A stretch of 64,000 nucleotides of DNA, from the NCBI GenBank assembly GCA_012932295.1, contig JAAONU010000019.1, forward strand, positions 32,961,913 to 33,025,912. Direction: 5' to 3'. The translations under genes were made by a program, and so were the position numbers. Below the pieces are notes generated by a model. It saw only the letters and a program-made list of their open reading frames with translations. It did no database searches and was not told the DNA's origin. Positions 1 through 12,845 of the stretch are shown here, in pieces (the stretch's first letter is position 1; each line of letters starts with the position of its first letter). This DNA comes from Cyclina sinensis. Its lineage: Eukaryota > Mollusca > Bivalvia > Venerida > Veneridae.

Positions 1-375
1 ATTATAGTGACATGTGTTTATGTACATGATAATAGCATACATATATATACGATTTATAAAGAACACCCGGCCTAGTAGGCCCATTAGTCACCTTAACAAC
101 AGTTAATGATAACGCATGATATACACAAATGGACAATTAAACATTTTGATGCATGTAGACATAGTAGCATCTGTAAAGTATATACACATGTATAACTATA
201 CGGACAAGATTTAACTTTACTTAATTGCCTTTAGGATTAAGTATTACTGGTATAAATTAGAATAAATGCCAGTTCTATTAGATTACCAAGGAAAATGCCA
301 TATGACTTTAAAATGTATGATGTAACACAAAATGCATACATGTGTAGTTTAACACATGCAAATATTGCACGATTA

Positions 376-3300
376 TTACTGCCTATATAACATACTTCTT
401 CTAATGTAATAAGCATTTACAACAAATTTGGCACACTTCCTGGGGTGACATTTAACCAAGAAAACTAGTTTGTCTTTGTTTGATTTGCATATATATTCCG
501 CAGAGTCCAAAATATTTCCAAATATGACTGATCTTGTATTAGTATAAAGAGAACATTCAATAAGAAAATGAGTCTCGTCCTCTAAGTGTCCACTATTGCA
601 CAGCAAGCACAGTCTTTGTTCTGGGGATTCACCCACATACCTCCCGGTTTTGATTCTAAGTGGAAGAATTCCGGTTCTTATTTGAGCAAACAGAGCAGGT
701 TCATTTCTTTTTAAGTTCATTTTAACATACGCCTCGCATTTAAATTCCGTCTTAAAGGTCCTGTATGTTCTTAACTTTGCAACACGTTCGTAATCCCGAG
801 ACCAAAGTGTTGAATAAAACAAGTTCATGTTTTCTTTGGCTAAATCCATTGGAATGATGCGTTTATTGTAGTAATAAGCCGTTAGGTGGAGTCTAGACAT
901 AACGGTTTTAATTGCCATTGCCATTTTATGAGTTATAATCCCTATTGAATGCTCGCTTGGTCAGTCTATTTTTGTCAAGTTTCACAAGTCTATTTCAATA
1001 CCTGATCATTATAAGCCATCTACGGTACATGCTGGGAAGCCATCCAATTTCACCTAGTAACACTAGTATCGGTGTAAATCTATGTACTCCTAAAAAGTAT
1101 CGGATCGCTTGATGGTGAACATTTTCTGCTGATTGGTAGTGTTTAAATCCCCATATGGATGCACAGTAATCCGATATAGGTATCACACAGGAATTGTGTA
1201 ATTTTTCAAAGGTGTTAAATCCAACATGCTTAAGATTATTAATTTTATTTTTATCATAGATCCTAGAGCTCTCCTGGCACTTTTTGAAAGAGATTCACAG
1301 TGAAAACTATAATCAAGTTTTTTGTGCATAACGACACCTAGATATTTATATTTGTCTATGATTTCAAGCACGTTTAATCCAATTTTGAATTCAAATTCTG
1401 TTCGTTGTGTACGACCTTTCCGAAAATGCATGACTTTGGACTTTCCAGTATTAATAAGTTCACGCCATCGCTTACACCAGTCCTGCATTTGGTTGAGCAT
1501 TACCTGAAGATCTGCTTCCGACTTGGCGATAAGGACTATATCATCAGCGTATAATAACATTGATATAGGAGTGTCATCGATCTTGAACCCAAGGTCAAGG
1601 TTGTTGATTTCTGTTACCAGATCGTTTACGAAGATCGAGAAAAGTGTCGGGGACAAATTATCTCCCTGTTTCAAGCCGTTATTACACTCAAACCACTCAG
1701 TGAGACGTCCATTAACATGCACACATGACACAGTATGGCTGTATATACTTTTGATAGAATATTATATATTTTTCCGTCGACTCCATTCAGCAGAAGTTTG
1801 TACAGAAGCATTTCACGATCGACATAATCGAAGCATTTACGAAGATCTATAAATGCAGTAAATACAGAGTTATGGTTCCTTACAATACTGTCTAATGTGA
1901 AAACGTGGTCCTCACATGAACGGCCACTTCTAAATCCATTTTGCTGTTCGGCTAGAATATTGTTGTCGTCTAGATCACTTGTAAGTCTTTTGTTAATGAA
2001 CGAACTATATAGTTTACTACATGTAACACAGGATAATAAACAAATGCCCCTGGAGTTCATTGGTAGATGGGCATAATAATAATAATAATAATGATAATAA
2101 AGTCTTTATTTATAGAGGCAACACAGTTGGATAATTCCAATCTTACCTGTGAGCCTCTCAAAAGTATATACAAATATTTACAAACATATAACATTGTACA
2201 GCAAAGCAATTGAAACGTACATATATTTACAACAGCATCACTAGTTGGATCTTTTAAAATTGGAAAGATTATAGATTTCCGCCACAGAGTAGGTATAATA
2301 CTGGTATCCATAATTAATTGAAAAAGTTGCTGTAACACCACTATAATAGAAGGAAATTTCAGAACATCCTATGGTATCTGATCGAATCCGCAAGTTGACC
2401 TTGACTTAGACGTCATAACGATATGTGTTATTTCATCCAGTGTTATATTGCAGTTAAACTGTTCATTTTCAGAATATAACGGGTCTAATAGGTTTAACTC
2501 CAATAACTGTTCATGCACTTTGTTTCGATCGAAAAATTCTTCGTCAAAGTCCGTATTATCGCTTGTATGATACAAGTTCTCAAAATTCAACCTCCAGCGC
2601 TCAAACACCTAACCTTCATCGTGACACACACGCCCGTTATTGTCTATGATCTCTATAGGTATGTTTTTGGTTTTCCTAGGCCCAAGTTTATTTTGTTCCA
2701 AAAGTCTCTAGGGTTATTTGTTGATAAATCTTTAATGTCAAGGGCTATAGCTGCCCGGTACTGACGCTCCGCGTTCCGCAATTCTTTGTTGAAAAGATTT
2801 CTCGCGGCTATATACTCCCTCCTTTTCGCATTTTTTACCATACGAGTTCCATTACACTTGAAATAGTGTTTCTCTTTTGCGCTTAAATCACCCCATAGTT
2901 CAGACAAACGCTCATTCCAAAAGGGCTTTTTATTTCTATATTTTTTTCTTACATGTTTGGGATCACTGAGTTGTGGCACTGAGTTATTCATTTCATTACG
3001 GATACAAGAGCACAGTTTTTCATAAATTAAATCGACCTGAGTTTGTGTCTCTCTACTACTCTCAATCATTGATACAATATCTAACAACGCTAGACCAGAT
3101 AAATCGCTTGACATGAAGTCCACGGGAATTCTTTGCAGATTATAACGAGGACCGTTAACCTGTTCACGACTGTCACAACTTTGGCCTACATTTTCACTAA
3201 TCAGTGTATTTAATTCCATGATAAGTATATTATGGTCTGGTAACCTTGATCTTTCACTTAGTAGTCCATGAAGTTCGTGTGCATCAACCATAGACTGTAC

Positions 3301-4005
3301 AGTAATTACTCTGAAGTTTTCAAATTGTTTAAAACTGTCTTGTGGTACACACAGATAATCCACTATAGCCCGTCCCTTCCTGGAAACTAATGTAAAATTA
3401 TCCTCGCTGACATTAAATCTTCCGTTAAGCACACAGAAACGCGCATCGTTTAAAAAATCAATAAAAGCATGCCCATGTTGATTGATAGTTTTATCCAGCT
3501 CAGTTCTTTGAGGAATATAATCCGTTTCACTCAATATGTCTGACATTGACCCAATTCTTGAACTGAAGTCAGCTGCAATAATAATTGTGTCACTTCCACT
3601 GTTTACATATATTTGAGCAAATAAATGAGAAAAGAAACCCTGAGCGTCACGACTGCGTGTTGAGTTCTCTGGTGGCAGATAACATGAAAATACTGTAAAA
3701 TCATAGTTACTTTGCTTATGTATAAATTGCAATACTAGTATTCCATCGTAAGATTTGTCAACAACGTTTATGTCAAATTCCGTAATAATCCAGTTTTTCA
3801 CGAAAAGGCCACCACCTCCTGATGGTTTTGGTGCATTTCTATGGATGTTAATTCTGTTTAATCCAAACCAAGTAAAGCCGTTAATTTCAATAACTTCTTG
3901 ATCACCCAAATGCGTTTCCGATAGCGAAACAATGTCCGAATTAAGGGAAGCAACAATACTTTCTCTGAGTGCACTGTTTTCACGTGTCCAACCACAAATA
4001 TTCAA
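376..4005 (-). pseudogene. LINE ORF2, endonuclease and reverse transcriptase, frameshifted
   Basis: The N-terminal part (4005-2653) is an exonuclease/endonuclease/phosphatase-fold domain, with SLSETHL near residue 32 and LPDHN near the end. The usual GDFN motif reads AADFSSR, so a catalytic-loop residue appears changed. Reverse transcriptase pieces follow in shifting frames: a finger region at 2608-2369, an IPTLWRKSIIFPILKD block near 2290, GFRSGRSCEDH and FIDLRKCFDYVDRE (2060-1740), QGDNLSP, and the catalytic YADD at about 1540-1551. The C-terminal piece (924-376) holds a C-x2-C-x8-H-x4-C motif, common at the end of invertebrate LINE ORF2 proteins. At least three frame changes and one insertion make it non-functional. 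The start could lie slightly upstream of 4005, since the frame stays open there. Confidence 0.88.
2072..2232 (-). mobile_element. Short insertion with (ATT)n tail inside the LINE
   Basis: The reverse transcriptase reading is interrupted between an SDA residue block (about 2234) and an MNSRGI block (about 2060) where LINE proteins are normally continuous. The inserted DNA, read on the minus strand, ends in an AATAAA-containing stretch and then (ATT)n at 2072-2090, the typical tail of a 5'-truncated LINE or SINE copy. The boundaries are approximate and no target duplication could be fixed. Confidence 0.55.
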
Positions 4006-4044
4006 ATGAGCAACCTTTATTGACCTATAAGGTCGGGATTCTCC

Positions 4045-5148
4045 CTAATCGGTGCTGTGTGTTGTTTCCATACCATCCTGGTGTTGTGCGCGTTGAATGA
4101 TGCGACCATTTGCATTAACACGAAACTCTCTTCCATGAGGTAACCGACGTAGCACTGTTCTTGCGTTCATTTCTACTAGTCTTTCAATGTGAGACTTGCA
4201 ACTTTTCAAGTAAACATGTTTATATGTGTCATTATCTTTCAGTGTCATTTTATTTCTTAGTACTAATATTTTCTCATCTAAGTTCAGGAAGGCAATTTTT
4301 ACTAACCCAGGGCGATTTGCGAATCTAGTCGGCAGTCTTGAAGCTCCTGTGATCAAAACATTTGTCGATACATCATCGCCTAAAGCCTTTATAAGATCTT
4401 CTATATCCAACAGATTTTCACCTTTATTGTACGTTATACCACTGGCTGTAACAGTTAAATCCGGGTCATTTAATGTGCTAATATTTCTTTGTTGTCTATG
4501 ACTAATATCATGTGACGGGTTTGTACCATTACGTTGTTCCGTTGTGTTTTCCAATGTATCCATGCGCATTTGTAGCGACTGAATAGTTGTCATGACCTGA
4601 TCAAGACGGGTACTTTCCCGCGCCATATCTACCGATAATTCGTCTCATAAGGCCCGTATTCGTGTATCTATTGTGTTTTTCATTTCTGAACGCAACTTGT
4701 CGAACTTGGAGTCTATTGATTTCCTCAAAGAGTCTTGGTTCTTTTTAATATCAACCACAGTATCCATTATAATTTTCAATTTATCACTATCAGAACCGCT
4801 ACACACATCAGCATCCCTCTCAGCTCCCCGTACCGGTGAATTATTTGACGACATTGCTGATCTAGCAGTAGGCGCCTTTTTATGTCCTTTCATGTCAGAG
4901 TTTGTATTGTCATTTATATCCGAACATTTCTGCGCATTGCATGTGTCACTAAAAGTGTCAGCAGAATAATCACCAGAGTCACTTTTGTATAGAATTGCAA
5001 AAGACTGACATAAAACATCACTTACATCAAGCGAATCCTAGTTTCCATCCCCTGACGGGCCTCCTTTCTTTGTTTGCTTTTTCGGATTTAAAGTCAAGTC
5101 AGACTCACTTCCACTACTGCCTCTACAGTTACTACGATTTCTTTTCAT
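4045..5148 (-). pseudogene. LINE ORF1, one frame with two internal stops
   Basis: A single frame runs from an ATG at 5148 to a stop at 4045 and is broken by in-frame stops near 5038-5040 and 4645-4647. The first part is Ser/Lys-rich and of low complexity. Next comes a heptad-patterned coiled coil (around KNQDSLRKSIDSKFDKL and TRLDQVMTTIQSLQMRMDTL), then a region resembling the RRM and C-terminal domains of L1-type ORF1 proteins, with RPGLVKIAFLN and the distal PHGREFRVNANGRI. Such proteins coat the element's RNA in cytoplasmic particles. The three pieces share a frame, so they are one decayed gene and not three small genes. Confidence 0.85.
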
Positions 5149-5988
5149 AATTTAAATTCCATTTCACAACACATTTCTGCACTTTATGTCCAAATTTTGT
5201 CACAAATTTTCTGCTTTTAAACACTTTTATACCAATATTTATCAGAGCTCAAATTTTGTACGTCCAATATAAATAAAGAATGATGTACATGACACTTTAA
5301 CCGGAAACTTTTGTGATACATTTAGAGTTTCTGTGCCCATTTCCAGTGCTAGATATATATTGTGACAAGTTCGTTTTTAATGAAGTCACTTAAATTCACT
5401 TCATAAGTAAAAAAATTTTGCATATCACTCTAAGCAATTATTTATTTAATTGACAGATATGATTATCAAATGAATTTGATATATATTATTATGCACTTGC
5501 AGTACAGTATATATAGTATATCTTCATTGCTTTATTGCATTAAGGGGACATGTGAATCTCAATAAAATGTGGGTGAAAAAGATCAGTACATGTATATGAT
5601 AAGAGGCTACAATACACAGGACAATTAACCTCCTGTGGTGACCCCTGTGGACTTGGAAATATACAGGCATAATCAGGCATAATTCACATGTTTGGTTAAA
5701 TTCGTACATACCTATATTCCTCTTTTCGAGGTTTTGTAGTTTAATATATTAATATTAGATTAGCCTTGTAATGTAAAATAATTGTGGCCATGTCGGAGGA
5801 CGTGCATTGGATACAAGAAAAGTACTTTATAAAATTTTCTTTTAACACTTTCCTTCTCAATGGGCTGGGCTATTAAGTAATAATAAATCAAGTTTCATTT
5901 TTGTGTAAAGTCAACATTTGTACATGTGTAACAAGCAGCAGTGAATGACCCCAGTGGTAGGAAACCTTTGACTTTAAAATAGACATTA
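5149..5988. other. AT-rich spacer, no recognised feature
   Basis: The first part may be the LINE 5' UTR. The rest is AT-rich DNA with no coding signal, splice-site pair or tandem repeat that I can support. A 61-codon minus-strand frame at 5524-5709 has no recognisable composition or motif. Confidence 0.5.
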
Positions 5989-8501
5989 TTAGGATCGATG
6001 AATTTCCGTCGTCCGTCGTCTGTCGTCCGTCGTCCGTTCACATTTAGTTCGTTAACACTCTACTGGTCACATTTTTGCTCCAATTGTCACGAAACATGGT
6101 CAGGATGTTTTTCCCAGTAATTACTCGGACGAGTTCGAATATGGGTCATATGGGATCAAAAACTAGGTCAAGGAGCCCAAAAATAGAAAAATCTTGTTAA
6201 CACTCTAGAGGTAATGATTTAAGCCAAAATATCCTGGAAATATGTCAGAAAGGTTGTTTTGATGATTTCTAGCTCAAGTTTGAATATGGGTCATGTGGGG
6301 TCAAAAACTAGGTCACAGAGCCCAAAAATAGAACATTCTTGTTAACACTCTAGAGGCTACATTTTCAGCCCAAATAATCTGGAAATTTGTCAGAAAGGTT
6401 GTTTCCATAATTTCTAGCTTAAGTTCGAATATGGGTCATCTGGGGTCAAAAACTAGGTCACAGAGCCCAAATATGGAAAAACCTTGTTAACACTTAAGAG
6501 GTAACATTTTCAGCCCAAATATCCTTGTAATTTGTCAGAAAGGTTATTTGGATGATTTCTAGCCCAGGTTCGAATATGGGTCATCTGGGGTCAAAAACTA
6601 GGTCACTGAGACGAAATATGGAAAAACCTTTTTATCACTCTAGAGGTAACATTTTCAGCCAAAATATCCTGGAAATATGTCAGAAAGGTTGTTTTGATGA
6701 TTTCTAGCTCAGGTTTGAATATGGGTCATGTGGGGTCAAAAACTAGGTCACACAGCCCAAATATGGTAAAACCTTGTTAACACTCTAGAGGTAACATTTT
6801 TAGCCCAAATTTCCTGAAAAACTGTCAGAAAGCTTGTTAAGATGATTTTTAGCTCAAGTTGGAATATGGGTCATGTGGGGTCCAAAACTAGGTCACACAG
6901 CCTGTATATGGAAAAACCTTGTTAACACTCTAGAGGTAACATTTTCAGCCCAAATATCCTGGAAATTTGTCAGATAGGTTGTTTCGATGATTTCTAGGTC
7001 AAGTTCGAATATGGGTCATCTGGGGTCCAAAACTAGGTCACACAGCCTGAATATGGAAAAACCTTGTTAACACTCTAGAGGTAACATTTTCAGCCCAAAT
7101 ATCCTGGAAATATGTCAGAAAGGTTGTATTGATAATTCTAGCCCAAGTTCGAATATGGGTCATCTGGGGTCAAAAACTAGGTCACAGAGCTTTAATTTGG
7201 AAAAACTTTGTTTACACTCTACAGGTAACATTTTCAGCCCAAATATTCTGGAAATATGTCAGAAAGGTTTCGATGGTTTCTAGGTCAAGTTGGAATATGG
7301 GTCATCTGGGGTCAAAAACTAGGTCACAGAGCCCAAAAATAGAAATAGCTTGTTAAGGCTCTAGAGGCTGCTGTTTCAGCCCAAATATCCTGGAAATATG
7401 TCAGGAAGGTTGTTTTGATGATTTCTAGCTCAGGTTTGAATATGGGTCATGTGGGGTCAAAAACTATGTCACACAGCCCAAATATGGTAAAACCTTGTTA
7501 ACACTCTAGAGGTAACATTTTTAGCCCAGATTTCTTGAAAAACTGTCAGAAAGCTTGTTAAGATGATTTCTAGCTCAAGTTGGAATATGGGTCATGTGGG
7601 TTCCAAAACTAGGTCACACAGCCTGTATATTGAAAAACCTTGTTAACACTCTAGAGGTAACATTTTCAGCCCAAATATCCTGGATATTTGTCAGATAGGT
7701 TGTTTCGATGATTTCTAGGTCAAGTTCGAATATGGGTCGTCTGGGGTCAAAAACTAGGTCACACAGCCTGAATATGGAAAAATCTTGTTAACACTCTAGA
7801 GGTAACAATTTCAGCCCAAATATCCTGGAAATATGTCAGAAAGGTTGTATCGATGATTTCTAGCCCAAGTTCGAATATGGGTCATCTGGGGTCAAAAACT
7901 AGGTCACAGAGCTTAAATTTGGAAAAACCTTATTTACACTCTACAGGTAACATTTTCAGCCCAAATATTCTGGAAATATGTCAGAAAGGTTATTTTGATG
8001 GTTTCTAGGTCAAGTTCGATTATGGGTCATCTGGGGTAAAAAACTAAGTTACAGAGCCCAAAAATAGAAATATCTTGTTAAGGCTCTAGAGGCTACTGTT
8101 TCAGTCCAAATATCCTGGCAGTTTGTCAGAAAGCTTGTTTGGTTGTTCACATTATTAGATTAGGTTAAAGGTCACGAAGGCTAAAAGTAGATTTATCTAC
8201 TGTACCTCATAAAGCCTTCATTTATAGACCAATATCTTTGATATTCAGTATATAGGTTCCTTGCATGGACCTCTACCCATGTGTAGGGTTTGAGGTCACT
8301 GGGTCAAGGTCAAGGTCTCCATAGCTTATAATAGATATTTCTACTTTCTGTCATAGAGCCTTTATTTATTGACTGATATTTTACATATTTGGTTTGGAGG
8401 CACTTATATATTTTCAATTAAAAAATGAAATACTGCTTAACAGCAAACCTACAGCCAAAGTACTCAGGTGAGCAATCCAGGGCCATCATGGCCCTCTTGT
8501 T
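5989..8501 (+). mobile_element. Helentron-like non-autonomous element A, 5'-truncated
   Basis: The 5' hairpin is missing, but the copy begins in the GTCCGTCGTCC-rich segment that follows that hairpin in the complete element at 55844-56945. A core of about fourteen 144-147 bp tandem repeats fills 6050-8140. The tail (8140-8501) recurs at 37310-37440, 44636-44979 and 47500-47845. The 3' end has ACTCAGGTGAGC (the inverted sub-terminal repeat), the hairpin GGGCCATCATGGCCC and CTCTTGTT. No protein gene is present, as expected for a passenger element. Short frames inside it are repeat translations. Confidence 0.8.
6050..8140 (+). repeat. 144 bp tandem repeats with a 721 bp higher-order unit
   Basis: Each unit contains GTTAACACTCTAGAGGTAAC, TTTCAGCCCAAATATCCTGG and AAAACTAGGTCACAGAGCCC. 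Within the array, a block of five variant units repeats at an offset of about 721-725 bp. The variant reading CTCAGGTTTGAAT lies at about 6708-6720 and again at about 7429-7441, and the AGAAATAGCTTG/AGAAATATCTTG variant at about 7341 recurs near 8066. This shows the array was enlarged by copying a five-unit block. Confidence 0.8.
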
Positions 8502-8510
8502 ATTTAACCT

Positions 8511-10726
8511 CTTGGCCATGATGGCCCTAAATCGCTCACTTTAGTCTCATATCTCATGTTACAAATATCGTTATTGGTTTTTATAGCTGCAAGTTTGAAA
8601 ATAAGTTTGAAGACTCTGGGTGAAATGGTTCTCAATTTTTTTAGCAGAAACAGTTTTACACTACATGTCCCAGTGACTTTGACCTACAGACCCCAAAAAC
8701 AATAGGGTTCTTCTAATAAAATTACCCTATTAAGTTTGAAGGTTCTGGGTGAAATGATACTCCAGTTACTGAGAAGAAATAGTTTTCACTCTACAGGTCC
8801 CTGTGACCTTGACTTTTGACCTACTGACCCCAAAAATGATTGGGTTCTTTTACTAAGTTAAGACAATCATCCTATGAAGTTTGAAGGCTCTGGGTAAAAT
8901 GGTACTCCAGTTACTGAGCAGAAACATTTTTCACTCTACAGGTCCCTGTGAACTTAACCTTTCACCTACGGACCGTAAAAACAATAGGGTTCTTCTAATA
9001 CAATTATCCTATAAAGTTTGAAGGCTCTGGGTGTAATGGTACTACAGTTACTCTGCAGAAATAGTTTTCACTCTACAGGTCCCTGTGACCCTGACCTTTG
9101 ACATACTAGTCCCAAAAACAACATGGTTCTTCTTTTTAGTAAAAGCAATCATCCTATGAAGTTTGGAGGCTCTGGGCGAAATGGTAATCCTGTTATTGAG
9201 TGGAAATGGTTTTCACTCTAGAGGTCCCTCTGACCTTGACCTTTTACCTACTGATCCAAAACACAAAAGGGATTTTTTTAACTCAACAAGGGCAACAACC
9301 CTGTGAAGTTTGAAGGCTTTGGGTCAACTGGTACTCAAGTTATTGAAAGGAAACGAAGTGTGACAGACAGACAGACAAACAGATAGCCCATGGACAAGGC
9401 AAAAACAATATGTCTCCATCAGAAAGGCGGGGTTGGGGGGAAACATAACAATGAACAATTGAAGGTATAGCCCTTGGTGTTTCAGAGCAGCAGATTTTTT
9501 AAGTTTTCCCTATATAAATCCTTGTGTAAAATCAAATGACCCCAGTTTTGACCCCAGGGTCATGATTTCAACAAACTTGGTAGATGTCCACTAGACAATG
9601 TTGCACACCAAATATCTTACCTCTAGGCAATGTGGTTTCTGACAAGAAGATTTTTTAAAGTTTTTCCTATATAACTCTATGTAAAACATGTGACCCCTGG
9701 GACGGGGCCTTTTTTGACCCAGGGGCCATGATTTGAACAAACTTGGTAGAGGTCCACTAGACAATGTTGTACACCAAATATTTTAACTCTAGGCAATGTG
9801 GTATCTGAAAAGATGATTTTTAAAGTTTTTTCCTATATAACTCTATGTAAAACATGTGACCCCTGGGGCAGGGCCATTTTTGACCCAGGGGCCATGATTT
9901 GAACAAACTTTTTAGAGGTCCTCTAGACAATTCTACATACAAAATATCTAAGCTCTATGCCTTTTGGTTTCTGATGTGAAGACTTTTTAAACTTTTTCCT
10001 ATATAACTCTATGTAAACAAGTGGCCCCCGGGGTAGGGCCTATTTTGACCCAGTGGCTATGATTTGAACAAACTTAGTAGAGGTCCACTTGACAATGCTA
10101 CACACCAAATATCTAAACTCTAGGCCTTGCGGTTTCTGACAAGAAGATTTAAAGTTTTTCTTATATAACTCTATGTAAAACATGTGACCCCTGGGGCTGG
10201 GCCATTTTTGACCCAGGAGCCATGATTTGAATAAACTTGGTTAAAGTCCACTGGACAATGCTGCACACCAAATATCTAAACTCTAGACCTTGTGGTTTCT
10301 GACAAGAAGATTTTTAAGTTTTCCCTATATAAATCTATGTAAAATCAACTGACCTTTGGGGTGGAGTCAGTTTTGAACCCACGTTCATAATTTGAATAAA
10401 CTTGGTAGAGGTCCACTAGATGATGCTTCATACCAAATATCTCAGCTCCAGGCCTTGAGGTTTCGGAGAAGAAGATTTTTAAAGATCCAACTTTTAAAAT
10501 CTAATTTTAGCTCCAGTGAACCAGAAATGCAATGGACCAGAACAATTTGAACAATCTTGGTAGAGCTTCATGCAAGGAACATCCAATGCAAGTTTCATTT
10601 AATTTGGCCCTTTGGTTTCAGAGGAGATGTCATTTGAATGAAAAGTATACGACGGACTGAAGGACGACGGACAAAGACTGATCAGAAAAGCTCACCCTGA
10701 GCTCTTTGTGCTCAGGTGAGCTAAAA
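8511..10726 (-). mobile_element. Helentron-like element B, minus orientation, composite core
   Basis: Read on the minus strand, the 5' end lies at 10726: TTTTTAGCTCACCTGAGC, whose arms pair with AGAGCTCAGGGTGAGC. The 3' hairpin GGGCCATCATGGCC lies at 8511. The first half of the core is the 165-bp CTAGTGGACCTCTACC-type repeat. Near 9440 it switches to a second sequence beginning TATGTCTCCCC, with an AGACAGACAGACAAACAG microsatellite. The same junction is found in the plus-strand element at 49038-50924. The terminal CTCTTGTT is altered in this copy. Confidence 0.75.
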
Positions 10727-11103
10727 AACTATAGTCCATTTATACCCTCGGGCCTGTTTCCATGGCAATATATACCTGGTCAGCAGAATTTGGTCAGCAA
10801 AATAGACCATGTGGTCAGCTTGCTGACTGGTCAGCAGTCAGCTGGTCAGCTAGGTCTGGTCAGCAAAATAGACCTTCCCAAAAGGGGGACCTTATAGACC
10901 TTCCCCCTTTTTTTGCTAGCTGTCAAAGTACATTTCTGCATCCAGTGTATTTATTGTCCATCAGATAGATCTACCGATTTCGATTCCTCGTCAGTTTTTC
11001 TTACATTTTTTAATTGTTTTACGTTAGATTTTGAAAAAATTTACTTGGGCCAAGTAAGGCCATACTGCACATCCAATAGTAAAATCTATGGGCATTTTTT
11101 CTA
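10727..11103. other. Spacer with GGTCAGC-rich repeats
   Basis: About 10774-10870 holds many copies of GGTCAGC, and the phrase GGTCAGCAAAATAGACC occurs twice. A short inverted CCTTCCC/GGGGGA pairing lies near 10875-10905. Two overlapping short frames cross this segment but only translate the repeat. The rest has no recognised feature. Confidence 0.55.
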
Positions 11104-12845
11104 TACACTCAAGTCGCCAATAACGGATCGCTAAGCATTGTTCATGAAAATGTTGTTAGTTAAAAGCTGAGAAGTATTTAAAGTTTTGTGGGTTACAAAG
11201 CATATAAAAAGATCTTTCAAACATATATCTGATCTTAATGGATAAGCTTTACACTATCACTGATAATATGTTTTTTAGCTCACCTGGCACAAAGTGCCAG
11301 AGTGAGCTTTTGTCATACCCCAATGTCCAGTGTGCGTCGTGCGTCGTGAGGCGTCAACAATTTCATTCAAACAACATCTCCTCTGAAACCACTGGGCCAA
11401 ATTCAATGAAACTTGCCTGGGATGTTCCTTGCATGAAGCTCTTCCAAAGTTGTTCAAAGAATTCAATTCCATGCAGAACTCTGGTTGCTATGGCAACTTA
11501 AAGGAAAAACTTTGAAAATCTTCTTGTCTGAAACCACAAGGCCTGGAGCATAGATGTTTGGTATGAGGCATCATCTAGTGGACCTCTATCAAGATTGTTC
11601 AAATTATGACCCTGGGGTCAGAACTGGCCCCGCCCTGGGGGGTCACTTAATTTACATAGAGTTATATAGGGAAAACTTAAAAAAATCTTCTTGTCAGAAA
11701 CTGCAAGGCATGGAGCTTAGATATTTGGTATTGTGCATTGTCTAGTAGACCTCTACCAAGGTTGTTCAAATCATGGCCCCTGAGTCAAAATTGGCTCTGC
11801 CCCAGGGGTCACATGTTTTACATAGAGTTACATGTATATAGTAAACTCTTTAAAAATCTTCTTGTCAGAAACTGCAAGGCCAGGAGCTTAGATATTTGGT
11901 ATGAGGCATCATCTAGTGGACCTCTACAAAGATTGTTCAAATTATGACCCTGGGGTCAGAACTGACCCCGACAAGGGCTTACTTGATTTACATAGAGTTA
12001 TATAGGGAAAACTTTAAAAATCTTCTTGTAAGAAACTACAAAGCATGGAGCTTAGATATTTGGTGTTGAACATTGTCTAGTAGACCTCTACCAAGATTGT
12101 TCAAATCATGGCCCCTGGGTCAAAACTGGCCCCGCCCAAGGGGTCACATGTTTTACATATATGTTATATAGCAAAAAACTTTAAAAATCTTCTTGTCACA
12201 AACTGCAAGGCCTGGAGCTTAGATATTTAGTAGTATGCACTGTGACCACAGTGGGGTCATCCCCCTTCCCCTGGGGGTCACCCCCTCCCCCCCCTCTCAT
12301 TTTTTAAGTTTTTCGCTATGGCAATATAATTTGGACCATTTGTACAGTTTTTCAAGATGATTTCAAAAACATTATTCCTTGACCTATATTTCTGACCTAC
12401 TAACCTACTTTTTTTTTTTTTTTTAACTACAGCAATGAAATTTGGACCATGTGCACAGGTTTTCGTTTCGATTTCAAAAATGTCATCGCATGACCTATAT
12501 TTTTGACCTACTGACCTTCTTTTTTGTTTTTTAGCTACAGCAATGAAATTTGGACCATGTACACAGTTTTTCATTTCGATTTCAAAAATGTTATTGTATG
12601 ACCTATATTTTTGACCTACTGACCTTTTTTTTGTTTTTGGAGCTATGGCAATGAATTTTGACCATGTGTACATTTTTTTGTTCCGATTTCAAAAACGTCA
12701 TATCATGACCTATATTTTTGACCTACTGACCTACTTTTTTGTTTTAAAGCTATGACAATGAAATTTGGACTGTGTGTACAGCTTTTTGTTCTGATTTCAA
12801 AAATGTCGTCTCATGACCTATATTTTGACCTACTGACCTTCTTTT

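Larger units (their letters stand above)
1..5148 (-). mobile_element. Decayed LINE (non-LTR retrotransposon) with ORF1 and ORF2
   Basis: Read on the minus strand, the order is ORF1 (coiled coil plus RNA-binding-like region), ORF2 (apurinic-type endonuclease, then reverse transcriptase), a C-terminal Cys/His motif, and a probable 3' UTR running to the left edge of the window. ORF1 and ORF2 are separated by about 40 bases. Both frames carry stops and frameshifts, so the copy is inactive. A short insertion with an (ATT)n tail interrupts the reverse transcriptase near 2072-2232. The ORF1 layout resembles L1/Tx1-like elements, but the clade cannot be fixed by eye. The right edge is placed at the ORF1 start; a 5' UTR could reach beyond it. 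The left end of the element may lie outside the window. Confidence 0.9.

Noticed and set aside
1322..1852. Plus-strand frames opposite the LINE reverse transcriptase
   Set aside because: They are the antisense shadows of a clear minus-strand coding region.
6050..8140. Regular direct repeats as a possible CRISPR array
   Set aside because: Units of about 145 bp are repeated along their whole length, with no unique spacers, in a eukaryotic context and inside a mobile element.
11238..11501. 87-codon plus-strand frame with a similar frame at 22548-22754
   Set aside because: Both lie in the same position of related non-coding elements. The frame is not kept between copies and has no motif.
12278..12673. 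131-codon minus-strand frame with internal repeats (GPNFIAVAKK-like)
   Set aside because: It is the translation of the tandem TGACCTATATTTTTGACCTA/GAAATTTGGACC units of element C. The related copy at 23890-24198 is only partly open.
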